Origin: G965198795 sp965198795
GTDB taxonomy: Bacteria > Pseudomonadota > Alphaproteobacteria > Rhodospirillales > Casp-alpha2
NCBI GenBank assembly: GCA_965198795.1
Contig: OZ240674.1
Coordinates: forward strand, 1,054,001-1,118,000
DNA length: 64,000 nt
Direction of reading: 5' to 3'
Positions 17,594 through 26,370 of this stretch are shown piece after piece. A program made the position numbers and the translations under genes. Numbering within the stretch: the stretch's first letter is position 1; each line of letters begins with the position of its first letter. The notes under the pieces are model-generated. The model was not told where the DNA came from. It searched no databases and saw nothing but the letters and a program-made list of their open reading frames with translations.

Positions 17594-18508
17594 CTAAACG
17601 CTCCAGGGCGGCCCGGCCACGAGCTCTGGTTTGTGGAACCGTTGCGAGTGCGCCCGCGAAACGCCGCGGGCCACGCTGCTGTGGCAGTGCTGGGCCAACG
17701 CCTTGCGATTTTCGAAATCAGACGCCCTCACCGGCTTGTGGAACGTGATCTCAACTATCGCGCCGCGCAAACCGAAGACGCTCATTAAGTGCGGAACCAG
17801 TTCCATGTCGCCGTGCCAAGCATAGAGCGACTGGTTGCCGCAGTCCAAGGGTTGGCCGTCCGCGTAGCGCGTATAAGCGATGGAGAACGGCTGAACGACA
17901 GGCTCTACGCCGTTTTCCTGCTTACCGGCGACGCTGAACAGGGCGGATTTAAAGGGAAGAACGCGCTTGCCGTCCGTCGAGGTGCCTTCCGGAAACAGGA
18001 TCAGACGGTCCCCCGCGCCCAAACGTGCGCCAATCTCGGCGTGCTGACGCATGGCCTGTTTCGGGTCGCGTTTGATAAACACCGTATTGGTTAGCCGCGC
18101 GCCCCAGCCGAACACGGGCCACCTGGCGACTTCGCTCTTGGCGATGAACATGGCGTTCATCACTTGGCCCAAGACCGGGATATCCAGGTAGGAGACATGA
18201 TTGCCGACGAATAGGACGGAAGGGCCGCCGGACGGCGCGCCGCGGATTTTGATCTTCAGGTTGCATATGCGGTTGACGGACCAGAACCACGCCAGGGCGA
18301 GACCGCCCGCCCAGCGCCGGCTGATGGAATGACCTGCAAGGCACAGCGGCAACATGACCGCCGTCACACATAGGAAAAGTAAAACCCTCGGCGCGGCGCG
18401 GAATCCGGATTGATCGATGACTGGCGCGTTATCGCCTAAGACATCCCAGATCGCATGTAGCGGCGATGGTACTTCTCGGTAATACTGTCCGTTGCTACGA
18501 TTACGCAT
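17594..18508 (-). CDS. olsA: Lyso-ornithine lipid O-acyltransferase (PlsC/OlsA-type)
   Basis: 304 residues of the 1-acylglycerol-3-phosphate acyltransferase fold. It has an N-terminal membrane helix (RVLLFLCVTAVMLPLCLAG), the catalytic NHVSYLD (H-x4-D), the acceptor motif FPEGTSTDGKR and VFIKRD. As the gene directly after olsB it most likely adds the second acyl chain to lyso-ornithine lipid rather than making phosphatidic acid; this is from context. Its only good start is ATG 18508, which overlaps the end of olsB by 73 bp in another frame. The 247 bp after it, up to ccrM, contain no supported gene. Confidence 0.87.
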   Translation of the reverse strand: MRNRSNGQYYREVPSPLHAIWDVLGDNAPVIDQSGFRAAPRVLLFLCVTAVMLPLCLAGHSISRRWAGGLALAWFWSVNRICNLKIKIRGAPSGGPSVLFVGNHVSYLDIPVLGQVMNAMFIAKSEVARWPVFGWGARLTNTVFIKRDPKQAMRQHAEIGARLGAGDRLILFPEGTSTDGKRVLPFKSALFSVAGKQENGVEPVVQPFSIAYTRYADGQPLDCGNQSLYAWHGDMELVPHLMSVFGLRGAIVEITFHKPVRASDFENRKALAQHCHSSVARGVSRAHSQRFHKPELVAGPPWSV

Positions 18509-19239
18509 ACGTCCGTCGTATTAAACTGGTGATCAACAACAGCGCCGTCGCCGACATAGCCGCCGAGGCGGACATAACCCTTGATCAGCGGCGGCAGCAT
18601 ATTGCGGGCCTCCTTATGATCAAGAGATTGTTCGGGGATATGATCCATATCGACATAATGATGATCAAGCGCGCGGGTCCGAAGATTGCGGGGAGCCAGA
18701 TGATTATGGTGCAGATAACTCAACTGGGGGGCCATGGCGGCCGATTCCGTACCAGAAATGCTGGCGCAGCCAAACATCAGACGAATGTCGAAGAAATCCA
18801 GGTAATCGGCGATGCCGCGCCAAAGAATTTGCAACACGGCGCCGAACCGGTATTCCCGGTCAACGCAGGACCGGCCGCATTCGACGATCTCGCCCGGATA
18901 GTTCACAAGATTGGTGATGTCGTATTCATCGGCGGAATAGAAACCGAAATGCCGTTTTGCGACGGATTTCCGCAGAAGGCGGTAGGTGCCGCAGACATAG
19001 GGCGCGCTGTTCGACCGCTCCCGGTCAATTACGAGAAGATGGTCAACGACGCCGTCGAATTTATCGAAATCACGGCGCTTCGCCGCTTTTAATTTGCAGG
19101 GGATGGCGCTCATTTCGTCATAAAACGTACGGTAACGCAACGCCTGGGCGGCGTCGACTTCCAATGACGACTCCGCAAGCCGAACCTCGAGATTCTTGTA
19201 GCGGATGTCCACCGGTTTTTCTTCAACGTGTGTCAACAT
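18436..19239 (-). CDS. olsB: Ornithine N-acyltransferase (OlsB-type)
   Basis: 267 residues of the GNAT-like acyltransferase family that moves a 3-hydroxyacyl chain from ACP to ornithine, the first step to ornithine lipids. Family features: QALRYRTFYDEM, KFDGVVDHLLVID, VCGTYRLL, IVECGRSCVDREYRFG and LMFGCASISGTESA. Ornithine lipids are phosphorus-free and replace phospholipids when phosphate is short. Upstream are Pho-box-like direct repeats. The pair olsB-olsA is contiguous with overlap. Confidence 0.93.
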   Translation of the reverse strand: MLTHVEEKPVDIRYKNLEVRLAESSLEVDAAQALRYRTFYDEMSAIPCKLKAAKRRDFDKFDGVVDHLLVIDRERSNSAPYVCGTYRLLRKSVAKRHFGFYSADEYDITNLVNYPGEIVECGRSCVDREYRFGAVLQILWRGIADYLDFFDIRLMFGCASISGTESAAMAPQLSYLHHNHLAPRNLRTRALDHHYVDMDHIPEQSLDHKEARNMLPPLIKGYVRLGGYVGDGAVVDHQFNTTDVCVIVATDSITEKYHRRYMRSGMS

Positions 19240-19291
19240 GTCGGGCGCTCCTCAGGGTGCGGATACGCTCATTGCGTCAGTCACCAAACAG

Positions 19292-19357
19292 ATGACAGAC
19301 AGCTCATAATCGTGCAACGGAAGCTTTTTTGACAATTTTTTAACAGTTAGGTGACAA
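19292..19357 (-). promoter_or_regulatory. Pho-box-like repeats upstream of olsBA
   Basis: On the minus strand three 7-mers lie exactly 11 bp apart: TTGTCAC (19351-19357), CTGTTAA (19340-19346) and TTGTCAA (19329-19335), each separated by 4 bp. The PhoB half-site is CTGTCAT with the same 11 bp period. A perfect CTGTCAT also lies at 19292-19298. The last repeat would overlap the -35 position, as PhoB-dependent promoters require, and GATTAT lies 18 bases on. PhoB control of ornithine lipid synthesis is known in rhizobia. Confidence 0.55.
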
Positions 19358-19409
19358 ATGCAAGAGTCTAAATCTTACGTGAACCGCCTGCACGCGGACC
19401 GACACGTGC

Positions 19410-20396
19410 TTAAACCTTAATCGCCCGGATGGACCTTTGACTGGCTGTTGATCGGTCTTCCAAGCATGCCTGGGGAATGGGTCCCCGCATCTGCCGGAAA
19501 GCAACGGAGAGGTAGCCGCCTTCGTATTGATCGCCCCGTTCGTCAAAACGCCCAGGCAGGCCGGACCAGGGCACGGCGGGTTCGCGGTGATGAACTCCGT
19601 GAAGATTAAAATTTAAAATGGCAAAAGCCAGCGGCCTAGGCAGCTTCAGGTTGCGGGACGACAGAACGTCACCCAGCGGGGTTCCATAATGATAGGAATT
19701 ATCGAAGAACGAAATCAGGAACGCGCGCGCCAGTATGGCGAGAGCCAACATCCAGAAATGTTCGCCGAACAGCCAGAACGCCCCGCCATAAAGCAAACAG
19801 ACCAGCAAGCCGTCGAACCGTATTTGCTGAAAACTGGACCGTTCCAGCAGTTGTTGGCGGGCGGCGTGATACATGGTCCGCCCATCAGAGGCTTCCGCGC
19901 CGAAAGCGGCGAAGACCAGAAAAGAAACGCTTCGCTTCGGCAGCAAGGCGGCGGCGCTGGCGAGGAATTCCACCAGATAAAGCCCGCCCAGAAGCCGGGC
20001 GTAATAAATAACGGCGGGACCGAACCAGTTGCCGGACGCGGCGTCTTCGTCTCCGGTAACTTCCGTTCGGTCCAACTCGGAACGATTAAAACGGTGATGC
20101 ATCAAATGGCCCACGCGCAAGATTCGGAAAGGCGACCCCAGGAAAACGCACAGCAAACGGCCCGCCCCGTCATTGACGAAGGTCTTGGGATGAAACGCGC
20201 CGTGAAAACACTCGTGCGCGAGAGCCCAATAGGTGGTGCTCATCAGCGCGATCGGCGCCAGCAACCAGCCCCAGGCAGGACTCATCGGCAGCAAACAAAG
20301 CGGCAGGACAACCAGTTGAACGGCTGTGGTTATGATCAATATGCTCGCCAAAAGGATATTCAGACGAACGGGAATAGTCGGTTTTTTAGGTTTCAT
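19410..20396 (-). CDS. Membrane fatty acid desaturase family protein
   Basis: 328 residues with two pairs of membrane helices (LNILLASILIITTAVQLVVL, WGWLLAPIALMST, GLLVCLLYGGAFWLFG, FWMLALAILARAFLI). The three histidine boxes that hold the di-iron centre are present: HECFHGAFH, HLMHH, and HGVHH. The family introduces double bonds or hydroxyl groups into acyl chains or carotenoids using oxygen. Adjacent olsBA suggests a lipid substrate, but a carotenoid or ornithine lipid hydroxylase role is equally possible. It reads toward olsB and has its own start at 20396. Confidence 0.85.
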   Translation of the reverse strand: MKPKKPTIPVRLNILLASILIITTAVQLVVLPLCLLPMSPAWGWLLAPIALMSTTYWALAHECFHGAFHPKTFVNDGAGRLLCVFLGSPFRILRVGHLMHHRFNRSELDRTEVTGDEDAASGNWFGPAVIYYARLLGGLYLVEFLASAAALLPKRSVSFLVFAAFGAEASDGRTMYHAARQQLLERSSFQQIRFDGLLVCLLYGGAFWLFGEHFWMLALAILARAFLISFFDNSYHYGTPLGDVLSSRNLKLPRPLAFAILNFNLHGVHHREPAVPWSGLPGRFDERGDQYEGGYLSVAFRQMRGPIPQACLEDRSTASQRSIRAIKV

Positions 20397-20497
20397 AATC
20401 CTCGACCAGCTTGCCGAATCGCGACTCTTGCCGCCAATGTTTCAAAACTCTTGGCGAGTTTCAATAATTGCGATGGTTTGAAGGACGGAGGTGCGAT

Positions 20498-20965
20498 GTG
20501 AGTGACAAATGGGATGGCCGGTTTTTGCGCTTGGCCCGCGAAGTGGCGACCTGGTCAAAGGATCGCTCAACCCGGGTTGGCGCTGTCGTCGTCGCCGAGG
20601 ATAAGACCCCGGGTCCCTATGGTTTCAACGGTTTTCCGCGCGCTATTGACGATGACATCGAAGACCGCCATGACCGGCCCATCAAGTACAAGTGGACCGA
20701 ACACGCGGAGCGGAATGCGATTTACAACGCCGCCCGAACGGGCATGTCGCTCAAGGGGTGCACGATATACGTGACCCATATGCCGTGCGCCGATTGCGCC
20801 CGCGCCATTGTCCAAGTGGGAATGACCCGCGTCGTTGTGGACGGCGCCAGCTTGGACGACGCCAGCTTCGCGTCCCGCTGGTCGGACGACGATAAGCTGA
20901 CCAGGGAAATGTTCGAGGAAGCTCAAGTGGCGCTGGACGTCGCCAAAGCCGGTCCGGAGGATTGA
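20498..20965 (+). CDS. dCMP deaminase family protein
   Basis: 155 residues. Zinc-dependent cytidine/deoxycytidylate deaminase fold: TEHAERNAIYNAARTG carries the His-Ala-Glu, and MPCADCARAI the two zinc cysteines. The product of dCMP deamination, dUMP, feeds thymidylate synthesis; the exact nucleotide is inferred from resemblance. The start is GTG (VSDKWDGRFL) five bases after a strong GGAGGT; the ATG in between is followed at once by a stop and cannot be the start. It converges on the dehydrogenase gene 9 bp beyond. Confidence 0.9.
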   Translation: MSDKWDGRFLRLAREVATWSKDRSTRVGAVVVAEDKTPGPYGFNGFPRAIDDDIEDRHDRPIKYKWTEHAERNAIYNAARTGMSLKGCTIYVTHMPCADCARAIVQVGMTRVVVDGASLDDASFASRWSDDDKLTREMFEEAQVALDVAKAGPED

Positions 20966-20974
20966 CTGCGGCGG

Positions 20975-21856
20975 CTAGCGGGTCGGCGTCGGCGTTTCCG
21001 TGGAATAGTCGTAGAAACCTCGGCCAGCCTTGCGGCCCAGCCAGCCGGCTTCGACGTATTTCACCAACAACGGGCAGGGACGGTATTTCGTGTCCGCTAG
21101 GCCGTCATGCAGCACGTGCATGATGGAAAGACAGGTGTCCAGTCCGATGAAGTCCGCCAATTCGAGCGGCCCCATGGGATGATGCGTGCCCAGCTTCATG
21201 GCGTTGTCGATGGCGGTCACGTTGCCGACGCCTTCATAGAGCGTATAGACCGCTTCGTTGATCATCGGCAGCAGGATGCGGTTGACGATGAACGCGGGGA
21301 AATCTTCCGCGTTCACAGACGTCTTGCCCAGGCGAGCGGCCAGTCCCTTGATCGCGTCAAAGGTTTCTTCGTTCGTGGCGATACCCCGGATCAACTCCAC
21401 CAACTCCATGCGCGGCACCGGGTTCATGAAATGCATGCCCAGGAATTTTTCCGGCCGGTCCGTTTGGGCGGCTAGACGCGTGATGGAAATGGAAGAGGTG
21501 TTGGATGCGATCAAGGCGTTTTCCCTCAGATGCCCACAGAGCGACTTCAGGATCGATTTCTTGACTTCCTCGTCTTCCGTCGCCGCCTCAATCACCAGAT
21601 CGCAGTCGCCGAACGAGGCGTAATCCGTGCTGGTCGCGATTTGTCCCAGAGCGGCTGCTTTGTCGTCTTCGGACATACCGCCGCGTTTGATCATGCGGTC
21701 CATGTTTCTGGCAATAGCCGCCACACCTTTTTCGAGCGCTTCGGCGCTGACGTCCAGCAATTGCACGCCGATTCCAGCGGCCGCGCAGACATGGGCGATG
21801 CCCCCGCCCATCTGCCCGGCGCCGATCACACCGATCTTATTGAATTCCACGCCCAT
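20975..21856 (-). CDS. 3-hydroxybutyryl-CoA dehydrogenase
   Basis: 293 residues. The NAD site GVIGAGQMGGGIAHVCA opens the protein; NTSSISIT, GMHFMNPVPRM with the catalytic His, the Glu in NPVPRMELVE, and the C-terminal domain PAFIVNRILLPMINEA, GTHHPMGPLELADFIGLD are all typical of the short bacterial hydroxyacyl-CoA dehydrogenases. It interconverts 3-hydroxybutyryl-CoA and acetoacetyl-CoA in butyrate or PHB-related metabolism. The start at MGVEFNKIGV with GGAAAGA upstream is preferred over the ATG seven codons earlier. In related genomes etfA/etfB often lie next to it; here they do not. Confidence 0.95.
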   Translation of the reverse strand: MGVEFNKIGVIGAGQMGGGIAHVCAAAGIGVQLLDVSAEALEKGVAAIARNMDRMIKRGGMSEDDKAAALGQIATSTDYASFGDCDLVIEAATEDEEVKKSILKSLCGHLRENALIASNTSSISITRLAAQTDRPEKFLGMHFMNPVPRMELVELIRGIATNEETFDAIKGLAARLGKTSVNAEDFPAFIVNRILLPMINEAVYTLYEGVGNVTAIDNAMKLGTHHPMGPLELADFIGLDTCLSIMHVLHDGLADTKYRPCPLLVKYVEAGWLGRKAGRGFYDYSTETPTPTR

Positions 21857-22038
21857 TCTTTCCAGACTCCAAATCATTCTCTCGGCCGCTGACGCCGTTG
21901 CGAAAGCGTCGCGGCCACCTTCGACTCTCCTGACGCTTAAGCATTACCGCAATGCAACATATTGCTCTTGCAAAGGCCGGGTCAAGCACCATCGCGTCAA
22001 CTTGACGGCGGCGCTCAAACTTAAGCGGGAAGAGGGAT

Positions 22039-22602
22039 TCAGCGATTCGCGCCAGGCTTCCACAAGACGTCGGACGCCCCGCCGTCGTTTCGATTGCGGG
22101 CCAGCACGAATAGATGATCCGACAACCGGTTCAAATAGGTGATCGCGTGGGCGTTCACCGCTTCACGGCCCGCTAATTCCGTAACCAGACGCTCCGCCCG
22201 GCGGGCGACGGTCCGTGCATGGTGCAGGTGCGCGGCCGCGGGCGAGCCGCCCGGCAAAATGAACGAGGTCAGCGTCGCTAAATTTTCATTCATGGCGTCG
22301 ATTTCCTTTTCCAGCCGGGTGACCTGCTCTTCAACCACCCGCAGGGCGCCTTCTGATCGATTGCCGTCCTCGGGCGTACACAAGTCCGCGCCCAGGTCGA
22401 AGAGGTCATTTTGAATGCGCCCGAGCATCGCGTCGGCGTCGCCCGACGTGTGGAGCCGGGCGAGCCCGATCACACTGTTGGCTTCATCGACGGTTCCATA
22501 CGCCACAACGCGCGGGTCGTGCTTGGCGACGCGTGCGCCGCCGCCGAGCGACGTCTCGCCCTTGTCGCCGCCGCGCGTATAGATTTTTGACAGCGTCACC
22601 AT
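22039..22602 (-). CDS. Cob(I)alamin adenosyltransferase, PduO type
   Basis: 187 residues, a trimeric four-helix protein that transfers adenosyl from ATP to cob(I)alamin. The N-terminal ATP motif is YTRGGDKGETSLGGG, then DEANSVIGLAR, and near the end RRAERLVTEL and YLNRLSDHLFVLAR. It follows the 64-aa membrane protein gene after 38 bp, on the same strand, an order found in many alphaproteobacteria. No other cobalamin genes or riboswitch are nearby. Confidence 0.95.
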   Translation of the reverse strand: MVTLSKIYTRGGDKGETSLGGGARVAKHDPRVVAYGTVDEANSVIGLARLHTSGDADAMLGRIQNDLFDLGADLCTPEDGNRSEGALRVVEEQVTRLEKEIDAMNENLATLTSFILPGGSPAAAHLHHARTVARRAERLVTELAGREAVNAHAITYLNRLSDHLFVLARNRNDGGASDVLWKPGANR

Positions 22603-22640
22603 GGCGAGGCTCCTTGAAATACTAACGGAAGAAAGGGTGT

Positions 22641-22835
22641 TTACCCGGCCAGAAACATGGCGGCCGCGAACATAAGAACCGCGATCCCTTGGGCGACGAC
22701 CCGCATCCGCATCAATTTATTGGAATGCTTGCGGGAGAACTCGCCTCCAATGGCGAAACTTACAATACCGGTGAACAGCACGCCGACCGTGATAAGGACG
22801 GCGATCACCGTCAAAACCGTGAATATGTCATCCAT
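22641..22835 (-). CDS. Twin transmembrane helix small protein (HIG1-type)
   Basis: 64 residues with two membrane helices (VLTVIAVLITVGVLFTGI and VAQGIAVLMFAAAMFLAG) joined by a basic loop with NKLMRMRVVAQG, the mark of the HIG1-domain family. Mitochondrial relatives attach to respiratory supercomplexes; the bacterial role is unknown. First gene of a pair with the cobalamin adenosyltransferase. Confidence 0.9.
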   Translation of the reverse strand: MDDIFTVLTVIAVLITVGVLFTGIVSFAIGGEFSRKHSNKLMRMRVVAQGIAVLMFAAAMFLAG

Positions 22836-23139
22836 GACTCACACAATAACGGCCATGCCTTCCCTCGTCATGAAGAAAAAATAGGATGCGTCATCACATC
22901 TCGGCGTTAATCCGACGCTCCACCCAAATCATTCAAACAAGGATTATCTGTAGTATTTCAGACTTGATCTGACGCCGCTCCCGCCGCTTTTTGAAAGGGG
23001 CGAGGGTCGCCGGTTTTCATGGAGGGTTGGCGATTTTGACAGCGGCGCTTAACCACACCATCAAACCCATGAAAGAGGTGACCCTCATGGACGGGCGTAA
23101 TCAAAAATCATCCGTCACAAAGTTGCACTTCTGAACTTC

Positions 23140-23178
23140 GCCGGGGAATTGGGCCGGGGAATTAGGCCGGGGAATTAG
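23140..23178. repeat. Three tandem 13-bp repeats
   Basis: GCCGGGGAATTGG, GCCGGGGAATTAG and GCCGGGGAATTAG follow each other without gaps. Confidence 0.85.
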
Positions 23179-23227
23179 GTAATGTGTCCAAGGCCTGTCC
23201 GGTGACGGGATTGTCCAGGGACACGTT

Positions 23228-23290
23228 TTAGAGGCGCCGCGACAACATGTCGCGGTTCATCTCGTTATCCTCGACGATCAGAATGCGCAC
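23228..23290 (-). pseudogene. N-terminal stump of a response regulator receiver
   Basis: The 20 codons from GTG 23290 read VRILIVEDNEMNRDMLSRRL and then stop. This is the first strand and helix of a receiver domain, including the Glu-Asp of the acidic pocket, cut off before the phospho-acceptor. It must be a remnant, as the domain normally needs about 120 residues. What follows after the stop is the hairpin GTGTCC / GGGACAC region, perhaps the end of a lost insertion sequence. Confidence 0.6.
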
Positions 23291-23664
23291 CGCACGTCCC
23301 CCGCCGCCGGGGTCTCTCTGACGCCCATCTCCGCGCGCCCTGCCGGAACCGCCGCCCGGCCCGGTTCCACGCCAAAGCCTTCGGACATGTCTTCGCGAAT
23401 GTTCGGGGATGGTTACATTTTCCACTTGATCTTACCTTATGAAAGGCAAATAACGCGCAAACGCCATGATGGCGCTGTAATCATCGTCACACCCTGTAGG
23501 AACCACGCCGACGGGCGCCCGAGACTTAAAATTTGGCCGGCGTTGGCGCTTGCGGTCTGGCCGGGGTTGACGATTTTCATTACGGTCATAACATTCTGTT
23601 TTCCGGGCGATGGCCTGCGGGACGCGCTTGGTCCGCGCGCGTTGGATTAGAGAAGCTTGACGAT

Positions 23665-25443
23665 ATGAATATCCAATTCCATTGGCGCCGAACGGCGACT
23701 CGGCTTGCAACCTTGTTGACGGTCGCCGTTCTGGCCGCTTGCGCCGCGCGGGACGATGTCTTCCAAGACGAACCCGAGGGTCCCACGGGCGGTTTGATTC
23801 CAGCCAGAACGGACACCGTTAAAGCCCAAACCATGATGCTGTCCACGGCGAACATTTTCGCGTCTCAAGCGGGGGCCGAGATATTGGGTCAGGGCGGCAG
23901 CGCCATTGACGCGGCCGTCGCGGTTCAGATGGTGTTGACCTTGGTCGAACCGCAGAGTTCTGGAATCGGCGGCGGCGGCTACATGGTTTATTGGAACAAG
24001 GAAACCGACAAGCTGGAAGCTTATGACGGCAGGGAAACGGCGCCGGCGCGGGCGGACGCCGGCTATTTCTACTATCCCGACGGTCGCCAAATGACGCGGC
24101 GGCAAGCAGGCGTCAGCGGCCTTTCCGTGGGCGTGCCGGGCGTGCTTCGCATGCTTGAAGAGGCTCATAAACGCCACGGGAAGCTCCCGTGGGCCGATCT
24201 CTTCGTTCCCGCGATCCGCCTGGCCGAGAACGGGTTCCCCGTGTCGCCCCGGCTGCACGGCTTGATCGGACGCATTTACGCGATCCGGGAAGATGAAACG
24301 GCGTTTAGGTATTTCTTCGACGCAGCGGGCGAACCATGGCCGGTCGGACACAACTTGAAGAATCCGAAACTAGCCGATGTCTATCGCCGGGTCGCCAAGG
24401 AAGGCGCGGACGCCTTTTACAATGGGGAAATCGCCAAACGGATCGTGAAGGCGGTCAATGGTTACAAGGACCGGCCGGGCAAGATGTCTCTTGAGGATCT
24501 GGCCAGCTACAAGGCGAAGGTCAAAAAGCCGGTTTGCAGTAATTACCGTGCTCATTGGGTGTGCGGCGTCGGGCCATCGACGTCAGGCGGCGTCACGGTC
24601 GCAATGATGCTTGGCATTCTCGATCAGTTCGATATGGGGCGCCTCAATCCGCAAGACCCCCAAGCCGCACATTATTTCATTGAGGCGGCGCGTCTGGCCT
24701 ATGCGGACCGGGAGGCTTACGTGGCGGACGATGATTACGACAAAGTGCCGCTTCAAGAACTAATGGCGACGGATTATCTGAAAACCAGAAGCGATCTGAT
24801 GGATGATTTCCAAGCTCAATTGTCTGTCGGCAGGGGAGACCCCACCGGTTCGGAAACTCCGGGCTCCGTCGCCCCGCCGGTCCGGGAGCCGCCTTCAACG
24901 ACCCATTTCTCCATCGTCGATCCGGACGGCAACGCACTCTCGATCACGACGACGGTCGGCTGGGGTTTCGGCTCCGGCATCATGGTTGACGGGTTTGTGC
25001 TGAACAATCAACTGATCGCCTTCAGCCGGGCCAAAAACCGCGGAGACGTGATTTCGATCAACGGCGTCAATGGCGGCAAACGGCCACGGTCCTCCCTTGC
25101 GCCCACCCTGGTTTTTGATCCGTCCGGTGATCTGCGCCTGGTCGTCGGCTCTCCCGGGGGGCGGCGCATTCCGGCCTATGTGGCGAAGGTGATTGTCGCC
25201 GTGCTTGATTGGGGCGTCGATGTTCAGACCGCGATATCCTTGCCGAACATCGCCATTGGACGCACGGCGTCGGAGTTGGAAAGTGATACGTCATTGACGC
25301 CTTTCAAGGAAGAACTTGAGCGGCGGGGACACCGGATCAAGGTTCGCACCCTAACCAGTGGTCTTCACGCCATTGAGTTGCGAGACGGTGAAATACGCGG
25401 GGGCGCGGACCCGAGGCGAGAGGGCATCGTTATTGGCAAATAG
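23665..25443 (+). CDS. ggt: Gamma-glutamyltransferase (lipoprotein)
   Basis: 592 residues. An N-terminal lipoprotein signal ends in the lipobox LAAC at about residue 25. The large-subunit part has GGSAIDAAVAVQMVLTLVEP and SGIGGGGYMVYW; self-cleavage is expected before the Thr in STTHFSIVDPDGNALSITT, which becomes the nucleophile of the small subunit. Then come GSGIMVDGFVLNNQ and GSPGGRRIPAYV. The enzyme removes gamma-glutamyl groups from glutathione and related compounds outside the cytosol. The ATG at 23665 is chosen since it starts the signal peptide. Confidence 0.94.
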   Translation: MNIQFHWRRTATRLATLLTVAVLAACAARDDVFQDEPEGPTGGLIPARTDTVKAQTMMLSTANIFASQAGAEILGQGGSAIDAAVAVQMVLTLVEPQSSGIGGGGYMVYWNKETDKLEAYDGRETAPARADAGYFYYPDGRQMTRRQAGVSGLSVGVPGVLRMLEEAHKRHGKLPWADLFVPAIRLAENGFPVSPRLHGLIGRIYAIREDETAFRYFFDAAGEPWPVGHNLKNPKLADVYRRVAKEGADAFYNGEIAKRIVKAVNGYKDRPGKMSLEDLASYKAKVKKPVCSNYRAHWVCGVGPSTSGGVTVAMMLGILDQFDMGRLNPQDPQAAHYFIEAARLAYADREAYVADDDYDKVPLQELMATDYLKTRSDLMDDFQAQLSVGRGDPTGSETPGSVAPPVREPPSTTHFSIVDPDGNALSITTTVGWGFGSGIMVDGFVLNNQLIAFSRAKNRGDVISINGVNGGKRPRSSLAPTLVFDPSGDLRLVVGSPGGRRIPAYVAKVIVAVLDWGVDVQTAISLPNIAIGRTASELESDTSLTPFKEELERRGHRIKVRTLTSGLHAIELRDGEIRGGADPRREGIVIGK

Positions 25444-25639
25444 GGCGTGGGCCCCGCCATACCCTCCGTCCGTTATTCCAGTGAACACTGGACATAGAGT
25501 AAAATCATATCGGTTGATAGAATGAAATCCGGTCTTTGCCAGGGTGACTCAGTCTTCCGAACGACAAAAAACGCCGCAGCATGAACGCCCGGCCTTTCTC
25601 AATTCCGCCGGGCCGGCGCCCCTGGCCTAGGCCCAGGAC

Positions 25640-25943
25640 TCATTGATCGAGAGAGAAGATGACGGCGGCGGCGATGCATATTGCGGAGAAGACGGTGTGA
25701 AGCGCGCCTGCCACATCGGGTTGTGATAGGTCTCCAGTCCTTGAGCTTCGCCAACATGTTCTCGGCCGTACGCCGGGTTTTGCGGAGCGCCTTGGCGCGG
25801 GTGAGCGGCGCCGTTCCGCTCCCGGCCGGCGGGATGCGGGGGGTGACGCCCTTGGCGTTGAGGCCGCTGCGGCCTCTGCTGGCGATCAGGGCGTGCGCGG
25901 CCGACGCTTTCCTCCTCACGGCCCTCTTTTTTCCAACCGGCAT
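25640..25943 (-). pseudogene. Decayed IS5-family transposase, C-terminal part
   Basis: One frame reads GLNAKGVTPRIPP, then TAENMLAKLKDWRPITTR; the family has IPP, then IENMFAKLKDWRRIATRYD. The match continues in another frame as HTVFSAICIAAAVIFSL and stops at 25640, equivalent to the family end CAHTFFSAICIAAAVIFWL. At least one frameshift lies near 25725. The Glu of the catalytic triad would be in AENM. The upstream half of the transposase is missing. Confidence 0.7.
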
Positions 25944-26254
25944 TTATGAACCATCCGGTGAACCGGGGACCCTGTTCGTCCCAGCGCGGCGGCGATGTAT
26001 CGCGACGGTTAAAACTGTACAAACGGCATATACCGGAATTTAACGGCATACCGGGGGTTTCGAACCGGAATATATTGGCATTTCAATGGGATATAGCGGC
26101 CTATCGTGGCACGTGGCGGCACGGGGGCCGTTTTTCCGGCGACAACCAAAATTGAATAATCACGCCCGCCCCGCCCAACCCGAAATTTTCGCCCGTTTCC
26201 CAAAACGCCTTAATATCAATGGCTAAGCGCGCATTCGGGCGATCCGCCGGAAAA

Positions 26255-26370
26255 TTAAGTGGGGACTTTTGTCCCCACTTAATCGCCGAGTCCCCACTTA
26301 CGATAACAACCTGATATTAAACGTGAAATCGTGGTTTTGGCCGGATTTTCGCATTTTGGAAGTGGGGACT
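26255..26370. repeat. Palindrome TTAAGTGGGGAC and two further copies
   Basis: TTAAGTGGGGAC (26255-26266), TTTT, GTCCCCACTTAA (26271-26282) is a perfect 12-bp inverted repeat. A third copy, TCCCCACTTA at 26291-26300, and a fourth, AAGTGGGGACT at 26360-26370, face each other over a 59 bp spacer. They may be terminal repeats of small elements or protein binding sites; no transposase that would use them is present. Confidence 0.75.

Larger units (their letters stand above)
22836..23664. other. Intergenic region of 829 bp with decayed sequence
   Basis: No complete gene. It holds three tandem 13-bp units (23140-23178), a hairpin-like pair GTGTCC / GGGACAC (23184 and 23217), and a 20-codon stump of a receiver domain on the minus strand. 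The remaining open frames have no recognised product. The stretch looks like the scar of a past insertion or deletion. Confidence 0.5.
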
